Source of the DNA: an uncultured Granulosicoccaceae bacterium | GTDB lineage: Bacteria; Pseudomonadota; Gammaproteobacteria; Granulosicoccales; Granulosicoccaceae | NCBI GenBank assembly: GCA_937958675.1 | Contig: CALGND010000003.1 | Location: 1-56,250 of the forward strand | Direction of reading: 5' to 3' | DNA: 56,250 nt | Shown: positions 7,743 through 17,312 of the stretch, piece after piece | Numbering within the stretch: position 1 is the first letter of the stretch | How the letters are laid out: every line of letters starts with the position of its first letter | Program-made: the position numbers and the translations under genes | The notes under the pieces: generated by a model | Databases searched by the model: none | The model's input: the letters and a program-made list of their open reading frames with translations, nothing else | Told to the model about the DNA's origin: nothing

Positions 7743-8708
7743 ATGGATATCACATCTTTAGACGTCTGGCCAACTGTAATGGAGCGTATTGGCGCAAGTG
7801 AGGTAGTGCAGCAGCGGTTGTTGCAATCTTTATGGAGTGGCTACGGCAGTATTATACGCGTCACTACCAATTCAACTGTATACCCCACGTTTATCGTCAA
7901 GCATATACAAGCCCCCGACATTCAACATCATCCTCGAGGCTGGCAGGGCGAAGCATCTAATACTCGTAAATTACGTTCATACCAAGTAGAAGCAAACTGG
8001 TATCAGCACTTTGCCAAAACTTGTGCGATTCAATGCGCAGTACCCCAATTATTCTATTTGCACGAAGAGGCAGGTTGCCAACTTATTGTGATGTCAGATC
8101 TTGACGTTTTGTACCCAGATCGATATTCAACGCTGCCGATTGAGTTTGCCAAGGTGTGCTTGCAATGGTTGGCGCGATTTCATGCACACCATCTGGGTAA
8201 CACCGGTGCTGGCCTTTGGCCAATAGGCTGTTATTGGCATCTGGATACTCGACACGATGAACTACAAGCGATGGCTGATGGAACGTTAAAGGAGGCGGCG
8301 CAAGCACTGGATGAAGCCTTGGCAACTTGTGCGTTCAAAACGCTGGTACACGGTGATGCCAAGGTTGCCAACTTCTGCTTTAACTCTATTGAGCCCAAGG
8401 TAGCGGCGGTTGATTTCCAATATGTTGGAATCGGTTGTGGAATGAAAGATGTTGCCTACTTTATGGGCAGTTGTTTGTCAGCGGATCAGTGCACGCAATA
8501 TGAAGCTGAATTGTTGCAAACGTACTTTGATCAATTCGGTCTGCTTGTACCTAGTTCAATCCTAGTGCCGCTTGAGGCTGAATGGCGTCGCCTGTATCCG
8601 ATAGCGTGGGCAGATTTTCATCGATTCCTAGCAGGTTGGATGCCCGAGCATGCAAAAATTGATGGTTATATGCAGCAGAAGACGGTGCAAGCCTTAAAGC
8701 TTGTTTAA
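7743..8708 (+). CDS. CHK/ecdysteroid-kinase-like phosphotransferase
   Basis: About 321 residues from the preferred ATG at 7743 ([10 protein letters not shown]). In-frame ATGs at 7728 and 7665 fall in the upstream repeat and look artefactual. Kinase-like signatures are present: a catalytic loop [13 protein letters not shown] (HGD-x4-N) and a metal-binding [20 protein letters not shown] (DFQ). This is the pattern of the choline/aminoglycoside kinase-like fold, closest to the EcKinase/CHK group found in many marine bacteria. The substrate, probably a small alcohol, is unknown. It converges on the cupin gene, and no functional link is evident beyond proximity to the amine block. Confidence 0.75.
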   Translation: MDITSLDVWPTVMERIGASEVVQQRLLQSLWSGYGSIIRVTTNSTVYPTFIVKHIQAPDIQHHPRGWQGEASNTRKLRSYQVEANWYQHFAKTCAIQCAVPQLFYLHEEAGCQLIVMSDLDVLYPDRYSTLPIEFAKVCLQWLARFHAHHLGNTGAGLWPIGCYWHLDTRHDELQAMADGTLKEAAQALDEALATCAFKTLVHGDAKVANFCFNSIEPKVAAVDFQYVGIGCGMKDVAYFMGSCLSADQCTQYEAELLQTYFDQFGLLVPSSILVPLEAEWRRLYPIAWADFHRFLAGWMPEHAKIDGYMQQKTVQALKLV

Positions 8709-8774
8709 GTTAACGATGTTGATTTGTGGAGCCGACTAAGATAAATGTCATTGTTAAGTAAACTTGGCTGTACT

Positions 8775-9152
8775 CTAAACGTCGATCATTTCCTCAGCTT
8801 CTTTTATATAAACAACAATCGTACAGCCATTTTCTGAATACGAATTGTGTTTGGTATTTTTTCTTAACCAAACAAGGTCACCTGGTACGTAGCGAACACC
8901 GTCATGATCGACGATGTCGCCCTCCAAAATAAAAAACTCTTCGTCCTCGGTGTGGATATGTGCATCCGTGGTGAAGCCCGGTGCCATTTTGTAGATATGA
9001 AACCCCACGCCTTTTGGATGAGCATCATTGAGCTGTAAAACACTTTGGCCTATTTCGCTACCATCGATGGTTGGCAATGGAGTGAACTCAGCGGTGTTGA
9101 TATTTGCTACACGTCGATCTTCAGATTTTATCGCTTTCATTGTGTCGCTCAT
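8775..9152 (-). CDS. Small cupin-domain protein
   Basis: A single cupin domain of about 125 residues. Motif 1 is AHIHTEDEEFFILEGDI (His, His, Glu ligand pattern), and motif 2 is YVPGDLVWLRKNTKHNSY. The start MSDTMKAIKSED is chosen because AAGGAG lies seven bases upstream and overlaps the last codons of the preceding flavoprotein gene. The stop-to-start gap is one base, so the two genes are translationally coupled. Probably a metal-binding accessory or a small dioxygenase or isomerase acting in the same amine pathway; the exact role is not evident. Confidence 0.8.
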   Translation of the reverse strand: MSDTMKAIKSEDRRVANINTAEFTPLPTIDGSEIGQSVLQLNDAHPKGVGFHIYKMAPGFTTDAHIHTEDEEFFILEGDIVDHDGVRYVPGDLVWLRKNTKHNSYSENGCTIVVYIKEAEEMIDV

Positions 9153-9153
9153 T

Positions 9154-11220
9154 CTAGGCTCCTTCGCGTTGATCAATGATCAACGATGATGTTTCTCGTT
9201 TAAAAGGTGGGATATTATCTTGTGCGGTTTCCATCGCGTGTCGGTAACCGCTATATACTACGCCAGCGATGTATCCGGGCGCTTCGCAATCACCGATACA
9301 TTGTAGAGTTTTGATAGCTGGATTGGATTTTTCTACATTAGATAGGGCGCTGAGCTCATGAAACAATAAATCGTTTGGCGCTCTGCGAGTGAGTGGCACT
9401 ACCCAGTCAACGGCATACGTAGTCTCTGTTTCTGAAAATATGCATCGTGTTACCACTTTGCCGTTTCTCATCTGATGCAAAATTTCATTAGTTATAATTT
9501 TAACACCCAGCTTAAGTAGCTCAGCAACGGTGGAGTGTTGCTCATGTGTGTATTTACCCCATGCAAACAAGCGGCCTTCTGGTGTTAAAACAGTCACCTG
9601 GTTGCCACGCTGCACGAGTGTTTTAGCAATCGAGCTACCCATGTAATAGTGATCATCGTCAAAAATTAGTACATGGCCGCTAGGTGTTGGCTCGCCTTTT
9701 AAAATTGTGTCGGCTGATACAACCACCGCATCGCTGTCTCTAGCAAACGGCTCATACAAATGCCTACCCACACCATCTGTTGTCCATTGGGCGCCCGTTG
9801 CAATCAATACGTGTTCCGCCCCTGTTTCAATAACATCAGCGGCGCTCATCTGACTATCAAGAAAGATTTCCACATTCGGCAGCTTGTGTAGCTGTGACAT
9901 GCGCCAGTCACGTACTCTCGCCCATTCAGATAAACCTGGCAGTTGACATTCCAGGTTGATGCGACCACCCGTTGCTCTACTACCTTCAGCTAACAACACT
10001 TTAAAGCCGCGTTCGCCTAAAACGCGCGCGGCTTCTAAACCTGCAGGACCTGCCCCAACCACTAACGCAGAAGAACCTGTTTGGTCCTTGTTGATATGTT
10101 CGGGGTGCCAGCCGCGTCGCCACTCTTCCCCCATTGTTGGGTTTTGCGTGCAGCGTATTGGTATACCAATTGAATCGTGTGCATAGCAGACGTTGCAACC
10201 GATGCATTCGCGTATATCGTCGCTTCTGCCTTCATCGATTTTATTGGGTAGGAATGGATCGGCAATAGAAGGGCGAGCGGCGCCGATCAAATCCTGATGA
10301 CCTTTATTGATGACGCTGGCCATGGAGTCGGGTGATGTGAATCTACCAACGGCCACAACTGGTTTAGTGGTTAAGCTTTTTGCTTTGGCGACGTGTTCAA
10401 CTAATGAGCCTTCTTTTACAAACCGAGAAGCGCCCATTTCGATATCATAGTTTGGTATGGTGATATCCCAAAGGTCGGGGTATTCAGCCAGCAAGCCAAA
10501 CGCCTCCATGGTTTCTTCATCTTGCAAGTCCACGCTGAAACGCGTTGCCACAGCTGCACGCCCAGCGACCGCCTCACGCGTGACATCAATAAGTTCTTGC
10601 ACTATGCGTACACGGTTTTGCACGCTTCCACCATATTCATCGCTGCGTTGGTTGGTGCTGGCATCTAAAAACTGCGACAACAAATAACCATGAGTGGCGT
10701 AAACATAAACAATATCGAATCCTGCTCTGACTGCGCGGCGTGCGGCATCGGCTTGCCATTGTATGAGTTGTTTTATGTCACGTTTATCCATCGCACGGCA
10801 TTGAACAGGGTGGGGTGTATCGGTATTGTTGATTGGATCGCTACGTAAACCCATCGTTGGTAATCGTGTGTCTAGGTTGCCGACAGAGTTGCCACCAAAC
10901 CATAGCTCAACACCTGCCAGTGCATCATGGGCATGTACGGCATCTGTCATTCGTGCATGAGCAAGCACGTCGCTGTTGTCCCATAACCTTGCATGAGGGT
11001 AACCGCCATCATCTGAGCTTGGATGTGCTGAGCAGTATTCTGTACACACCACACCCCAGCCGCCTTCTGCTTTCATACCACGCATGGCGGCTGCAGTTTG
11101 AGGCCGTTGATGGCCCATGCCAGCACAATGGGGTACCTGGTAAAAGCGGTTTTTACAAGTGACTGGGCCAATCGGTATAGGTTCGAACAATATGTCGTGG
11201 TTTTTATTGCGTTTTGGCAT
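9154..11220 (-). CDS. Trimethylamine/dimethylglycine dehydrogenase-family flavoprotein
   Basis: A 688-residue OYE-type TIM barrel (1-360) fused to a dinucleotide-binding half (VVGAGPAGLEAARVL, 387-400). VPHCAGMG keeps the Cys (C32) that covalently binds FMN in trimethylamine dehydrogenase (TMADH). IVYVYATHGYL keeps the Tyr/His pair (174, 177), and C339, C342, C345 and C357 form the 4Fe-4S motif CIGCNVC-x11-C. From memory of TMADH, the cation-binding Trp355 is Asp here, Trp264 is Met, and the segment bearing Asp267 is shortened. The substrate is therefore probably not trimethylamine, and a dimethylglycine-demethylase (DgcA-like) or related secondary/tertiary amine role fits better. First gene of a two-gene unit with the cupin, divergent from the aminotransferase-Rieske-transport operon. 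Confidence 0.85.
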   Translation of the reverse strand: MPKRNKNHDILFEPIPIGPVTCKNRFYQVPHCAGMGHQRPQTAAAMRGMKAEGGWGVVCTEYCSAHPSSDDGGYPHARLWDNSDVLAHARMTDAVHAHDALAGVELWFGGNSVGNLDTRLPTMGLRSDPINNTDTPHPVQCRAMDKRDIKQLIQWQADAARRAVRAGFDIVYVYATHGYLLSQFLDASTNQRSDEYGGSVQNRVRIVQELIDVTREAVAGRAAVATRFSVDLQDEETMEAFGLLAEYPDLWDITIPNYDIEMGASRFVKEGSLVEHVAKAKSLTTKPVVAVGRFTSPDSMASVINKGHQDLIGAARPSIADPFLPNKIDEGRSDDIRECIGCNVCYAHDSIGIPIRCTQNPTMGEEWRRGWHPEHINKDQTGSSALVVGAGPAGLEAARVLGERGFKVLLAEGSRATGGRINLECQLPGLSEWARVRDWRMSQLHKLPNVEIFLDSQMSAADVIETGAEHVLIATGAQWTTDGVGRHLYEPFARDSDAVVVSADTILKGEPTPSGHVLIFDDDHYYMGSSIAKTLVQRGNQVTVLTPEGRLFAWGKYTHEQHSTVAELLKLGVKIITNEILHQMRNGKVVTRCIFSETETTYAVDWVVPLTRRAPNDLLFHELSALSNVEKSNPAIKTLQCIGDCEAPGYIAGVVYSGYRHAMETAQDNIPPFKRETSSLIIDQREGA

Positions 11221-11357
11221 AACGTGTCACGCTAGCGCGATAAGGCGGATGGGTCAATGGTAAGTATCGCGCGATTCGTTAAACAGTTTGATTGTCGTTA
11301 GTTGCTATGCCTGTAGCTTCGTAATATGCTGGAGCCAGCCCTTATATCAAGATCCCT

Positions 11358-12725
11358 ATGGACCGTAGCAACTCAGTCACCACATCAGCCATTCAGGCGC
11401 AAGACAACCATTTTATCCATCCTTGGGATGACATGAATGAGATTGGCCGCTTTAAGCGTACAGTTATCACTCGTGGTGATGGCATTTATGTGTATGACTC
11501 GGATGGAAACAGATTGATCGATGCGCCTGCTGGTATGTGGTGCGTCAATATTGGTCATGGCAGGCAAGAGATGGCCGACGCGGTTAGCGAGCAGATTATG
11601 ACCTTAAGTTATAACAGCCCTTGGAGCCTAACCAGCTCTCCTGCGGCAAAGCTTGCTGAGAAACTCTCCGAGCTAACGCCTGGCGATCTTAACCATGTGT
11701 TTTTCACCACCGGTGGTTCAACCGCGGTTGATTCAGCGCTACGCTTTATCGGTTTTCGTAACAACATGTTGGGCAAGCCTGAAAAAAAGCATTTTATTAC
11801 CAGAGAAAACGGATATCACGGTAGTACTTTTCTATCGTCATCGTGTTCTGGTAAAAGCAACGACAAAAAGTATCTCGATTTACTTGACGATAATTTTCAT
11901 CAGCTTAGTGACCCTAACCCCCTAAAGCGCCCAGAGGGTATGTCGGTTGAAGGTTATTGTGATTTTCTGATAGATGAGTTGGAACAAACTATCAAGCGGG
12001 TAGGCTCGAATAAAGTCGCAGCGTTTGTTGCCGAGCCAATATTGGCTTCAGGTGGTGTGGTTGTACCACCTGATGGCTATTTTAAGCGATGCGCGGATGT
12101 TTGCAGGGCAAACGATATTTTAGTCGTAGCTGATGAAGTGGTTACATCATTTGGCCGGCTAGGACATTTCTTTTCATCTGAATCGGTATTTGGTGTAGTG
12201 CCTGACATCATCACTACGGCAAAGGGTATAACCTCGGGATATATTCCGCTAGGTGCGATGTTTATTTCAGACAAGCTACTTGCCGATTTAAAAGGCATTG
12301 ACGAAGAATACGGAACCTTCTCAAACGGCTTTACCTATTCTGGTCATCCAGTAGCCTGCACGGCGGCGTTAAAAAACATCGAAATAATTGAGAACGAAAA
12401 ATTATTAGAAAACGTGCAAACACTTGCACCGTATTTTCAAGAGCAGCTGCGCACCTTAAGCGATATACCAATTGTGAATGACGTAAGAGGCTATGGATTG
12501 ATGGCATGTGTTGAATGCGATAACGATGCTGTATCGCCTAACGATGAACTCTCTATTGGAGAGCGTATCGATGCTTATTGCCAAGAGCTCGGCTTGATCG
12601 TTAGGCCTATATACAATATGTGCGTTATGTCGCCGCCACTGACTATCACCAAGAAACAAATTGACGAAATTGTTGGAATCCTGCGTGCAGGCTTAGAAAA
12701 AGCCGCTGCCGATGTACAGGTATAA
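11358..12725 (+). CDS. Class III (omega) PLP aminotransferase
   Basis: 455 residues of fold-type I, class III aminotransferase. The N-terminal HFIHPWDDM is typical of taurine-, putrescine- and beta-alanine-type omega-aminotransferases. The PLP-Lys lies in DIITTAKGITSGYIPLGA, with phosphate and cofactor contacts FFTTGGSTAVDSALR and LVVADEVVTSFGR. It would move a terminal amino group from the imported amine or a product to pyruvate or 2-oxoglutarate. It opens the six-gene unit running to 18136. No good ribosome site precedes the ATG at 11358, but the family N-terminus argues against a later start. Confidence 0.88.
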   Translation: MDRSNSVTTSAIQAQDNHFIHPWDDMNEIGRFKRTVITRGDGIYVYDSDGNRLIDAPAGMWCVNIGHGRQEMADAVSEQIMTLSYNSPWSLTSSPAAKLAEKLSELTPGDLNHVFFTTGGSTAVDSALRFIGFRNNMLGKPEKKHFITRENGYHGSTFLSSSCSGKSNDKKYLDLLDDNFHQLSDPNPLKRPEGMSVEGYCDFLIDELEQTIKRVGSNKVAAFVAEPILASGGVVVPPDGYFKRCADVCRANDILVVADEVVTSFGRLGHFFSSESVFGVVPDIITTAKGITSGYIPLGAMFISDKLLADLKGIDEEYGTFSNGFTYSGHPVACTAALKNIEIIENEKLLENVQTLAPYFQEQLRTLSDIPIVNDVRGYGLMACVECDNDAVSPNDELSIGERIDAYCQELGLIVRPIYNMCVMSPPLTITKKQIDEIVGILRAGLEKAAADVQV

Positions 12726-12739
12726 AAGAGTTAACTTTG

Positions 12740-13939
12740 ATGAGCGATTTAACTGAAACCGATTTACTCGCGCCATGGACTTACGAGTCCCAAGCGTTCC
12801 TTGATATTGAAATCGATACGCTATTCAAGCCGAGCTGGCTATTGGTTGGGCACGAGTGCGATATTCCGAATGCGGGTGACTATACAACGTTCGAAGCGTT
12901 TAACGAACGCGTTTTGGTAGTCCGAAATAAGGCTGGCGAGGTCAACGCGTTTCATAATGTGTGCAAGCACCGGGGCGGTAGACTGGTAGTTGATAATGCT
13001 GGCACTTGCGAACATGCCTTGACGTGCCCGTTTCATGGTTGGTCTTATTCGTTTGATGGGCAACTACGTGCTGTCCCTGCGGCGAATACCTTTAAGGATC
13101 TCAACAAATCAGATATTTCCTTAACAACGGTTGAGCTAGAAATATGGATGGGGTTTATCTTTATCCGATTTCAACCAGGTGGCGAAAGCTTAGCCACAAT
13201 GATGGCGCCGATCGAAGATGACATCGCGCCTTATAGGCCCGCTGAGTTGCAAGCTTATGCTCCTGCATCAGTTGAATTAAAACCATTTAATTGGAAAGTC
13301 ATTCACGATATCGATAACGAGGGTTATCACGTGCCGGTAGGGCATCCAGCCTTGCATCAGTTGTACGGGCAAAATTACAGCGATGCTACTGAAGGGGGTA
13401 TACAAGTATCTCGCGGCTACTTTAATACCAAAGAGCCCACGCTGTGGAGTGTAAAAAATTATCTGTCGCTGATGCCCAAGTTTGATCACCTACCTGATGA
13501 TAAACAAAATGTCTGGTACTACTGTTTACATTTTCCTAATTTGATATTTGCCTTCTATCCCGACATGATGGAAATCTATATGACGATTCCTGAGTCGCCC
13601 AATAGTACACGCTATGTATCTCGTACCTTTGCATTGCCCGATGATCGCCGAGAAGTGAAGGCGGTGCGCTATCTTAATACCCGTATTAATAACGAGACGG
13701 CCGAGGAGGACGATAGTTTTGTTGGCTGGTTGCAGGACGGTATGCGCAGCAGCGCATGGACTCAACCCATCTTGTCGGAGCTAGAATCCAACGTGCGGGA
13801 TTATCACAGGCAAATACAGAGCAAAATACCGGTGGCAAAGCTTGCACAGAATCCTGGTACACAAAATTTGTTGCATATCAACGAAATGTTGGTGGCTAAG
13901 GGTCGAAAAGGCACTAATTCTGAGCACGGGGGCACATAG
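12740..13939 (+). CDS. Rieske non-haem iron oxygenase alpha subunit, quaternary-amine type
   Basis: The Rieske 2Fe-2S ligands are C75, H77, C96 and H99 (CKHRGG ... CPFHGW). The mononuclear iron site begins NEGYHVPVGHP with H197 and H202. The residue three before the first His is Glu, not the Asp usual in aromatic-ring dioxygenases. A bridging Glu is known from carnitine monooxygenase CntA (Glu205), so the enzyme probably oxidises an N-methylated or quaternary ammonium compound (demethylation or C-N cleavage). ATG 12740 is preferred over the adjacent TTG. It lies between the aminotransferase and the Pot-like transporter. No reductase subunit was found in the window. Confidence 0.85.
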   Translation: MSDLTETDLLAPWTYESQAFLDIEIDTLFKPSWLLVGHECDIPNAGDYTTFEAFNERVLVVRNKAGEVNAFHNVCKHRGGRLVVDNAGTCEHALTCPFHGWSYSFDGQLRAVPAANTFKDLNKSDISLTTVELEIWMGFIFIRFQPGGESLATMMAPIEDDIAPYRPAELQAYAPASVELKPFNWKVIHDIDNEGYHVPVGHPALHQLYGQNYSDATEGGIQVSRGYFNTKEPTLWSVKNYLSLMPKFDHLPDDKQNVWYYCLHFPNLIFAFYPDMMEIYMTIPESPNSTRYVSRTFALPDDRREVKAVRYLNTRINNETAEEDDSFVGWLQDGMRSSAWTQPILSELESNVRDYHRQIQSKIPVAKLAQNPGTQNLLHINEMLVAKGRKGTNSEHGGT

Positions 13940-14063
13940 TTGGTACCTGTAAGGCGGTAGTGATAAACTTGTATTTGCTCGGTTTAGCAGTGTTTATGTA
14001 TAACTATAGGTTGGCAAGAAGTCAGATAACTGGCTCGAGACCATCACAATTGAGGAGAGGAAG

Positions 14064-15170
14064 TTGAGAGCCATAACGACAAAATTCACTAAGTTCGCTA
14101 GCGTTGCTTTATTTGCTGCGTCGAGCAGCACCGCATTTGGTGCAGGTACTCTGAACGTTTATAACTGGGGAGAGTACATCGGCGAAGAGACCATCGCCAA
14201 TTTCGAAAAAGAATTTGATATCAAGGTTACTTACGACAACTATGATTCGGTCGAAACAGCGGATGCAAAATTGTTGGCTGGCAACTCAGGCTACGATGTT
14301 GTTAGTCATTCAGGTGCTATGTTGGCGCGTTTGATCCCGGCCAACATTCTGCAGCCGATTGATGCAGCCAAATTGCCAAACATGAAAAACATGCGTAAAG
14401 ACGTAATGGATCAGCTTGGTGCATCTTGGGACCCAGGCAATAAACACATTGTGCCTTATATGTGGGGTACTCATGGCGTAACCTACAATGAGGAGCTAGT
14501 TAAAGCGACTCACCCTGATGCCCCTATTGGGTCGTTGGATATGATTTTCTCACCTGAGCACATGTCAAAGCTGGCCGAGTGCGGGGTAGCGTTCCTTGAT
14601 TCACCTACTGATGTCGTGCCAATGGCTTTGGCATACCTTGGCAAAGATCCAAGCTCCACCGATAAAGCTGATTACGAAGCTGCTGGCGAACTATTCGCCG
14701 CTATTCGCCCGTACATTAAAACGTTTGATAACTACGCCTACCAACGTATGCCTGAAAAAGAATTCTGTGTCGCTGTCACATGGGGCCCTGATGGCTTGTT
14801 AGCGATGTCAGGTGCAGAAGAAGCTGATACCGGCGTTTTGTTAGATTTCTTTACTCCACCTAAAGAGGGCGGTGCTCAGTTTTGGGTTGATGGCTGGGTT
14901 ATACCTGCCGATGCTAAAAATGTAGAAAACGCGCATATTTTTCTTGACTACATGATGCGGCCAGACGTCGCTGCGGCTGATACAAACTACGTTTGGTACG
15001 CTACGGCCAATGAGGCAGCGATACCGTTAATTGACGAAGAAGTCACGTCAAGTGTTGCAGCGTTCCCACCTGCCGAGGCAGTGGATAAGATGTATACGCT
15101 AAGTGTTGTGCCACCTAGGGTTGAGAAGACACGCACGCGCACTTGGACTAACTTTAAAGCAGGTAACTGA
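14064..15170 (+). CDS. PotF/PotD-like periplasmic polyamine-type binding protein
   Basis: Starts at TTG (14064) behind a strong GAGGAGAGG site. The signal peptide ends ...SSTAFGA, and the mature part opens TLNVYNWGEYIGEETI, the hallmark of spermidine/putrescine-family binding proteins. The 368-residue length is normal. It binds the ligand in the periplasm for the ATPase and two permeases downstream. The catabolic neighbours suggest the ligand is an amine other than simple putrescine, but the binding residues were not analysed. Confidence 0.88.
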   Translation: MRAITTKFTKFASVALFAASSSTAFGAGTLNVYNWGEYIGEETIANFEKEFDIKVTYDNYDSVETADAKLLAGNSGYDVVSHSGAMLARLIPANILQPIDAAKLPNMKNMRKDVMDQLGASWDPGNKHIVPYMWGTHGVTYNEELVKATHPDAPIGSLDMIFSPEHMSKLAECGVAFLDSPTDVVPMALAYLGKDPSSTDKADYEAAGELFAAIRPYIKTFDNYAYQRMPEKEFCVAVTWGPDGLLAMSGAEEADTGVLLDFFTPPKEGGAQFWVDGWVIPADAKNVENAHIFLDYMMRPDVAAADTNYVWYATANEAAIPLIDEEVTSSVAAFPPAEAVDKMYTLSVVPPRVEKTRTRTWTNFKAGN

Positions 15171-15193
15171 GCGAAGGAATACGAGTTACCGCA

Positions 15194-16375
15194 TTGAGTA
15201 CACAAGCCTCATCTGATGGGGAGAGCCAGGTTGATTACACACATACACCTTGGCTCGACCCATCAGCTACTCCCTTTATTCAAATCAAGAATATCAACAA
15301 ACAGTTTGGTGCATTTACAGCTGTTAGTGATGTTTCTCTTGATATTTACAAAGGCGAGTTATTCGCCTTGTTAGGCGGGTCAGGTTGTGGAAAAACGACG
15401 CTGTTGCGTATGTTGGCAGGTTTCGAGAAGCCCAGCTCTGGCAGCATCTTAATCGACGGTGTTGATATGGGGGGAATTCCTCCTTATGAACGTCCCGTTA
15501 ATATGATGTTTCAGTCATATGCTTTGTTTCCACATATGAATGTTGAAAAAAATATTGCCTACGGTTTAAAGCGCGAAGGCGTAGCTAAAGCAGAAAGAAC
15601 TGAGCGAACCAAAGAAATTTTGAACATGGTGGAGCTGGCGGAGTTTGCCAAACGTAAGCCTCATCAACTCTCAGGTGGCCAACGTCAGCGCGTCGCACTG
15701 GCTAGAGCGTTAATAAAGCGACCAAAGGTTTTATTGTTAGATGAGCCTCTAGCAGCGCTGGACAAGCGCTTGCGTGAGCAAACTCAATTTGAACTGATGA
15801 ATATCCAAGAGAAGCTGGGTATTACGTTTGTCGTCGTCACACACGATCAAGAAGAAGCCATGACGCTTGCTACCCGCATAGCGGTGATGGATAAAGGCAA
15901 TTTTGAGCAAATCGGAACGCCTGCACAAATATACGAAAACCCGCGTTCACGCTTTATCGCAAGCTTCATTGGTTCGGCTAACTTACTTGAATGCACTGTA
16001 GTAGAACGCGAAGGCAATATGTACTCGGTGTCGCAGTCGAGCAATAGTCAAGCTATATTAGTTGAGTATGATGGCGATTTGTCCATTGGTGCCAACGTGA
16101 CGGTAGCGGTACGCCCCGAAAAAATACGTGTAGAAAAGCGCTCTGCCGTTAGCTCCGCTGTAGCGGATGGTCATAATCAGCTAAATGGTATTGTTAAGGA
16201 AATGGCCTACTTGGGTAGATTATCCACGTACCATATCGTCACTGAGAACGATGTGATGATCGAAGTTACATCGCCTAACCAAGCGCGTTACCGCGATGGC
16301 AATCACCCCATCGATTGGGATGATGAAGTCACCATTAATTTTGCGCCTCAAAGCGCAGTATTGCTTACTGAGTAA
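15194..16375 (+). CDS. PotA/PotG-like ABC transporter ATPase
   Basis: 393 residues. Walker A is GGSGCGKTT (about residues 62-70), the Q-loop is NMMFQSYALFPHM, the signature is LSGGQRQR, and Walker B is VLLLDEPLAALD with the H-loop VVTHDQEEAM. A C-terminal TOBE domain follows (VAVRPEKIRVEKR). The start is a TTG at 15194. No ATG is available upstream of the conserved N-terminus PWLDPSATPFIQI, which matches Pot-type ATPases. It energises the importer made by the flanking genes. The stop is one base before the next start. Confidence 0.92.
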   Translation: MSTQASSDGESQVDYTHTPWLDPSATPFIQIKNINKQFGAFTAVSDVSLDIYKGELFALLGGSGCGKTTLLRMLAGFEKPSSGSILIDGVDMGGIPPYERPVNMMFQSYALFPHMNVEKNIAYGLKREGVAKAERTERTKEILNMVELAEFAKRKPHQLSGGQRQRVALARALIKRPKVLLLDEPLAALDKRLREQTQFELMNIQEKLGITFVVVTHDQEEAMTLATRIAVMDKGNFEQIGTPAQIYENPRSRFIASFIGSANLLECTVVEREGNMYSVSQSSNSQAILVEYDGDLSIGANVTVAVRPEKIRVEKRSAVSSAVADGHNQLNGIVKEMAYLGRLSTYHIVTENDVMIEVTSPNQARYRDGNHPIDWDDEVTINFAPQSAVLLTE

Positions 16376-16376
16376 T

Positions 16377-17312
16377 ATGGCCGCAAGCGATCAATCCCTT
16401 AAGCGTTGGTATTCCAAATTTACCAATGTGGTTCATCGTAACCTACGATCACTTATTGTCGGTATTCCATTTGTCTGGTTATTGCTATTTTTTCTAGTAC
16501 CATTCTTTATCGTTCTAAAGCTCAGCTTTGCCGAATCTATCATTGCTAGCCCGCCGTTTACCAGTTTGCTTGATTGGAGTGGTGGCGGGTTTCCAGAAAT
16601 TTCGATTAACAAAGATAACTATTTGTACCTGATTGAGGACGATCTATATCTTAGAACCTATCTAAACTCGCTCAAGATCGCTATCACTTGTACGATCATT
16701 TGTTTGTTGATCGGCTATCCAATGGCTTACGGAATTGTCCGTACTCAAGGTACGTGGCGCTACATTTTGTTGTTACTCATTATCCTGCCATTTTGGACTT
16801 CATTCTTACTACGGGTATATGCATGGATGGGCATACTGGCAGACCAGGGCACCATAAATGACATACTTTTATATCTTGGCTTTATCGATAAACCGATTAA
16901 GTTGTTGTATAAGCCGATCGCAGTGTACATCGGTATTGTCTATACCTATTTGCCGTTTATGATTTTGCCGCTGTACGCCAATATGGAGAAGCTCGATTCC
17001 TCTTTGCGGGAAGCAGCGATGGATCTGGGTGCTAACCCTGTCAGCACGTTTTTTACGGTGACCTTACCGATGACTCTACCAGGAATTATTGCGGGTTCAT
17101 TGCTAGTGTTTATACCTGCGACCGGTGAGTTTGTAGTACCCGACCTACTAGGTGGTGGTAACGTCTTGATGATAGGGCGCTTGCTATCGTCCGAATTTAA
17201 CGCAAATCATGATTGGCCATTGGCCTCTGCAATTGCTGTAGTGCTGCTTATTGTATTGGTATTACCCATGATGCTGTACCACCGCGTGCAAGCATCACAG
17301 GCCAACAGCTAG
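16377..17312 (+). CDS. PotB/PotH-like ABC permease
   Basis: ATG 16377 is one base after the ATPase stop, so an in-frame earlier ATG overlapping the ATPase gene is rejected. It has about six membrane helices and the cytoplasmic EAA loop SLREAAMDLGANPVSTFFTVTLPMTLPG that contacts the ATPase. The large periplasmic loop after the first helix (residues about 45-85) is usual for PotB/H. It forms the translocation pore with the next gene, with which it overlaps by one base. Confidence 0.92.
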   Translation: MAASDQSLKRWYSKFTNVVHRNLRSLIVGIPFVWLLLFFLVPFFIVLKLSFAESIIASPPFTSLLDWSGGGFPEISINKDNYLYLIEDDLYLRTYLNSLKIAITCTIICLLIGYPMAYGIVRTQGTWRYILLLLIILPFWTSFLLRVYAWMGILADQGTINDILLYLGFIDKPIKLLYKPIAVYIGIVYTYLPFMILPLYANMEKLDSSLREAAMDLGANPVSTFFTVTLPMTLPGIIAGSLLVFIPATGEFVVPDLLGGGNVLMIGRLLSSEFNANHDWPLASAIAVVLLIVLVLPMMLYHRVQASQANS

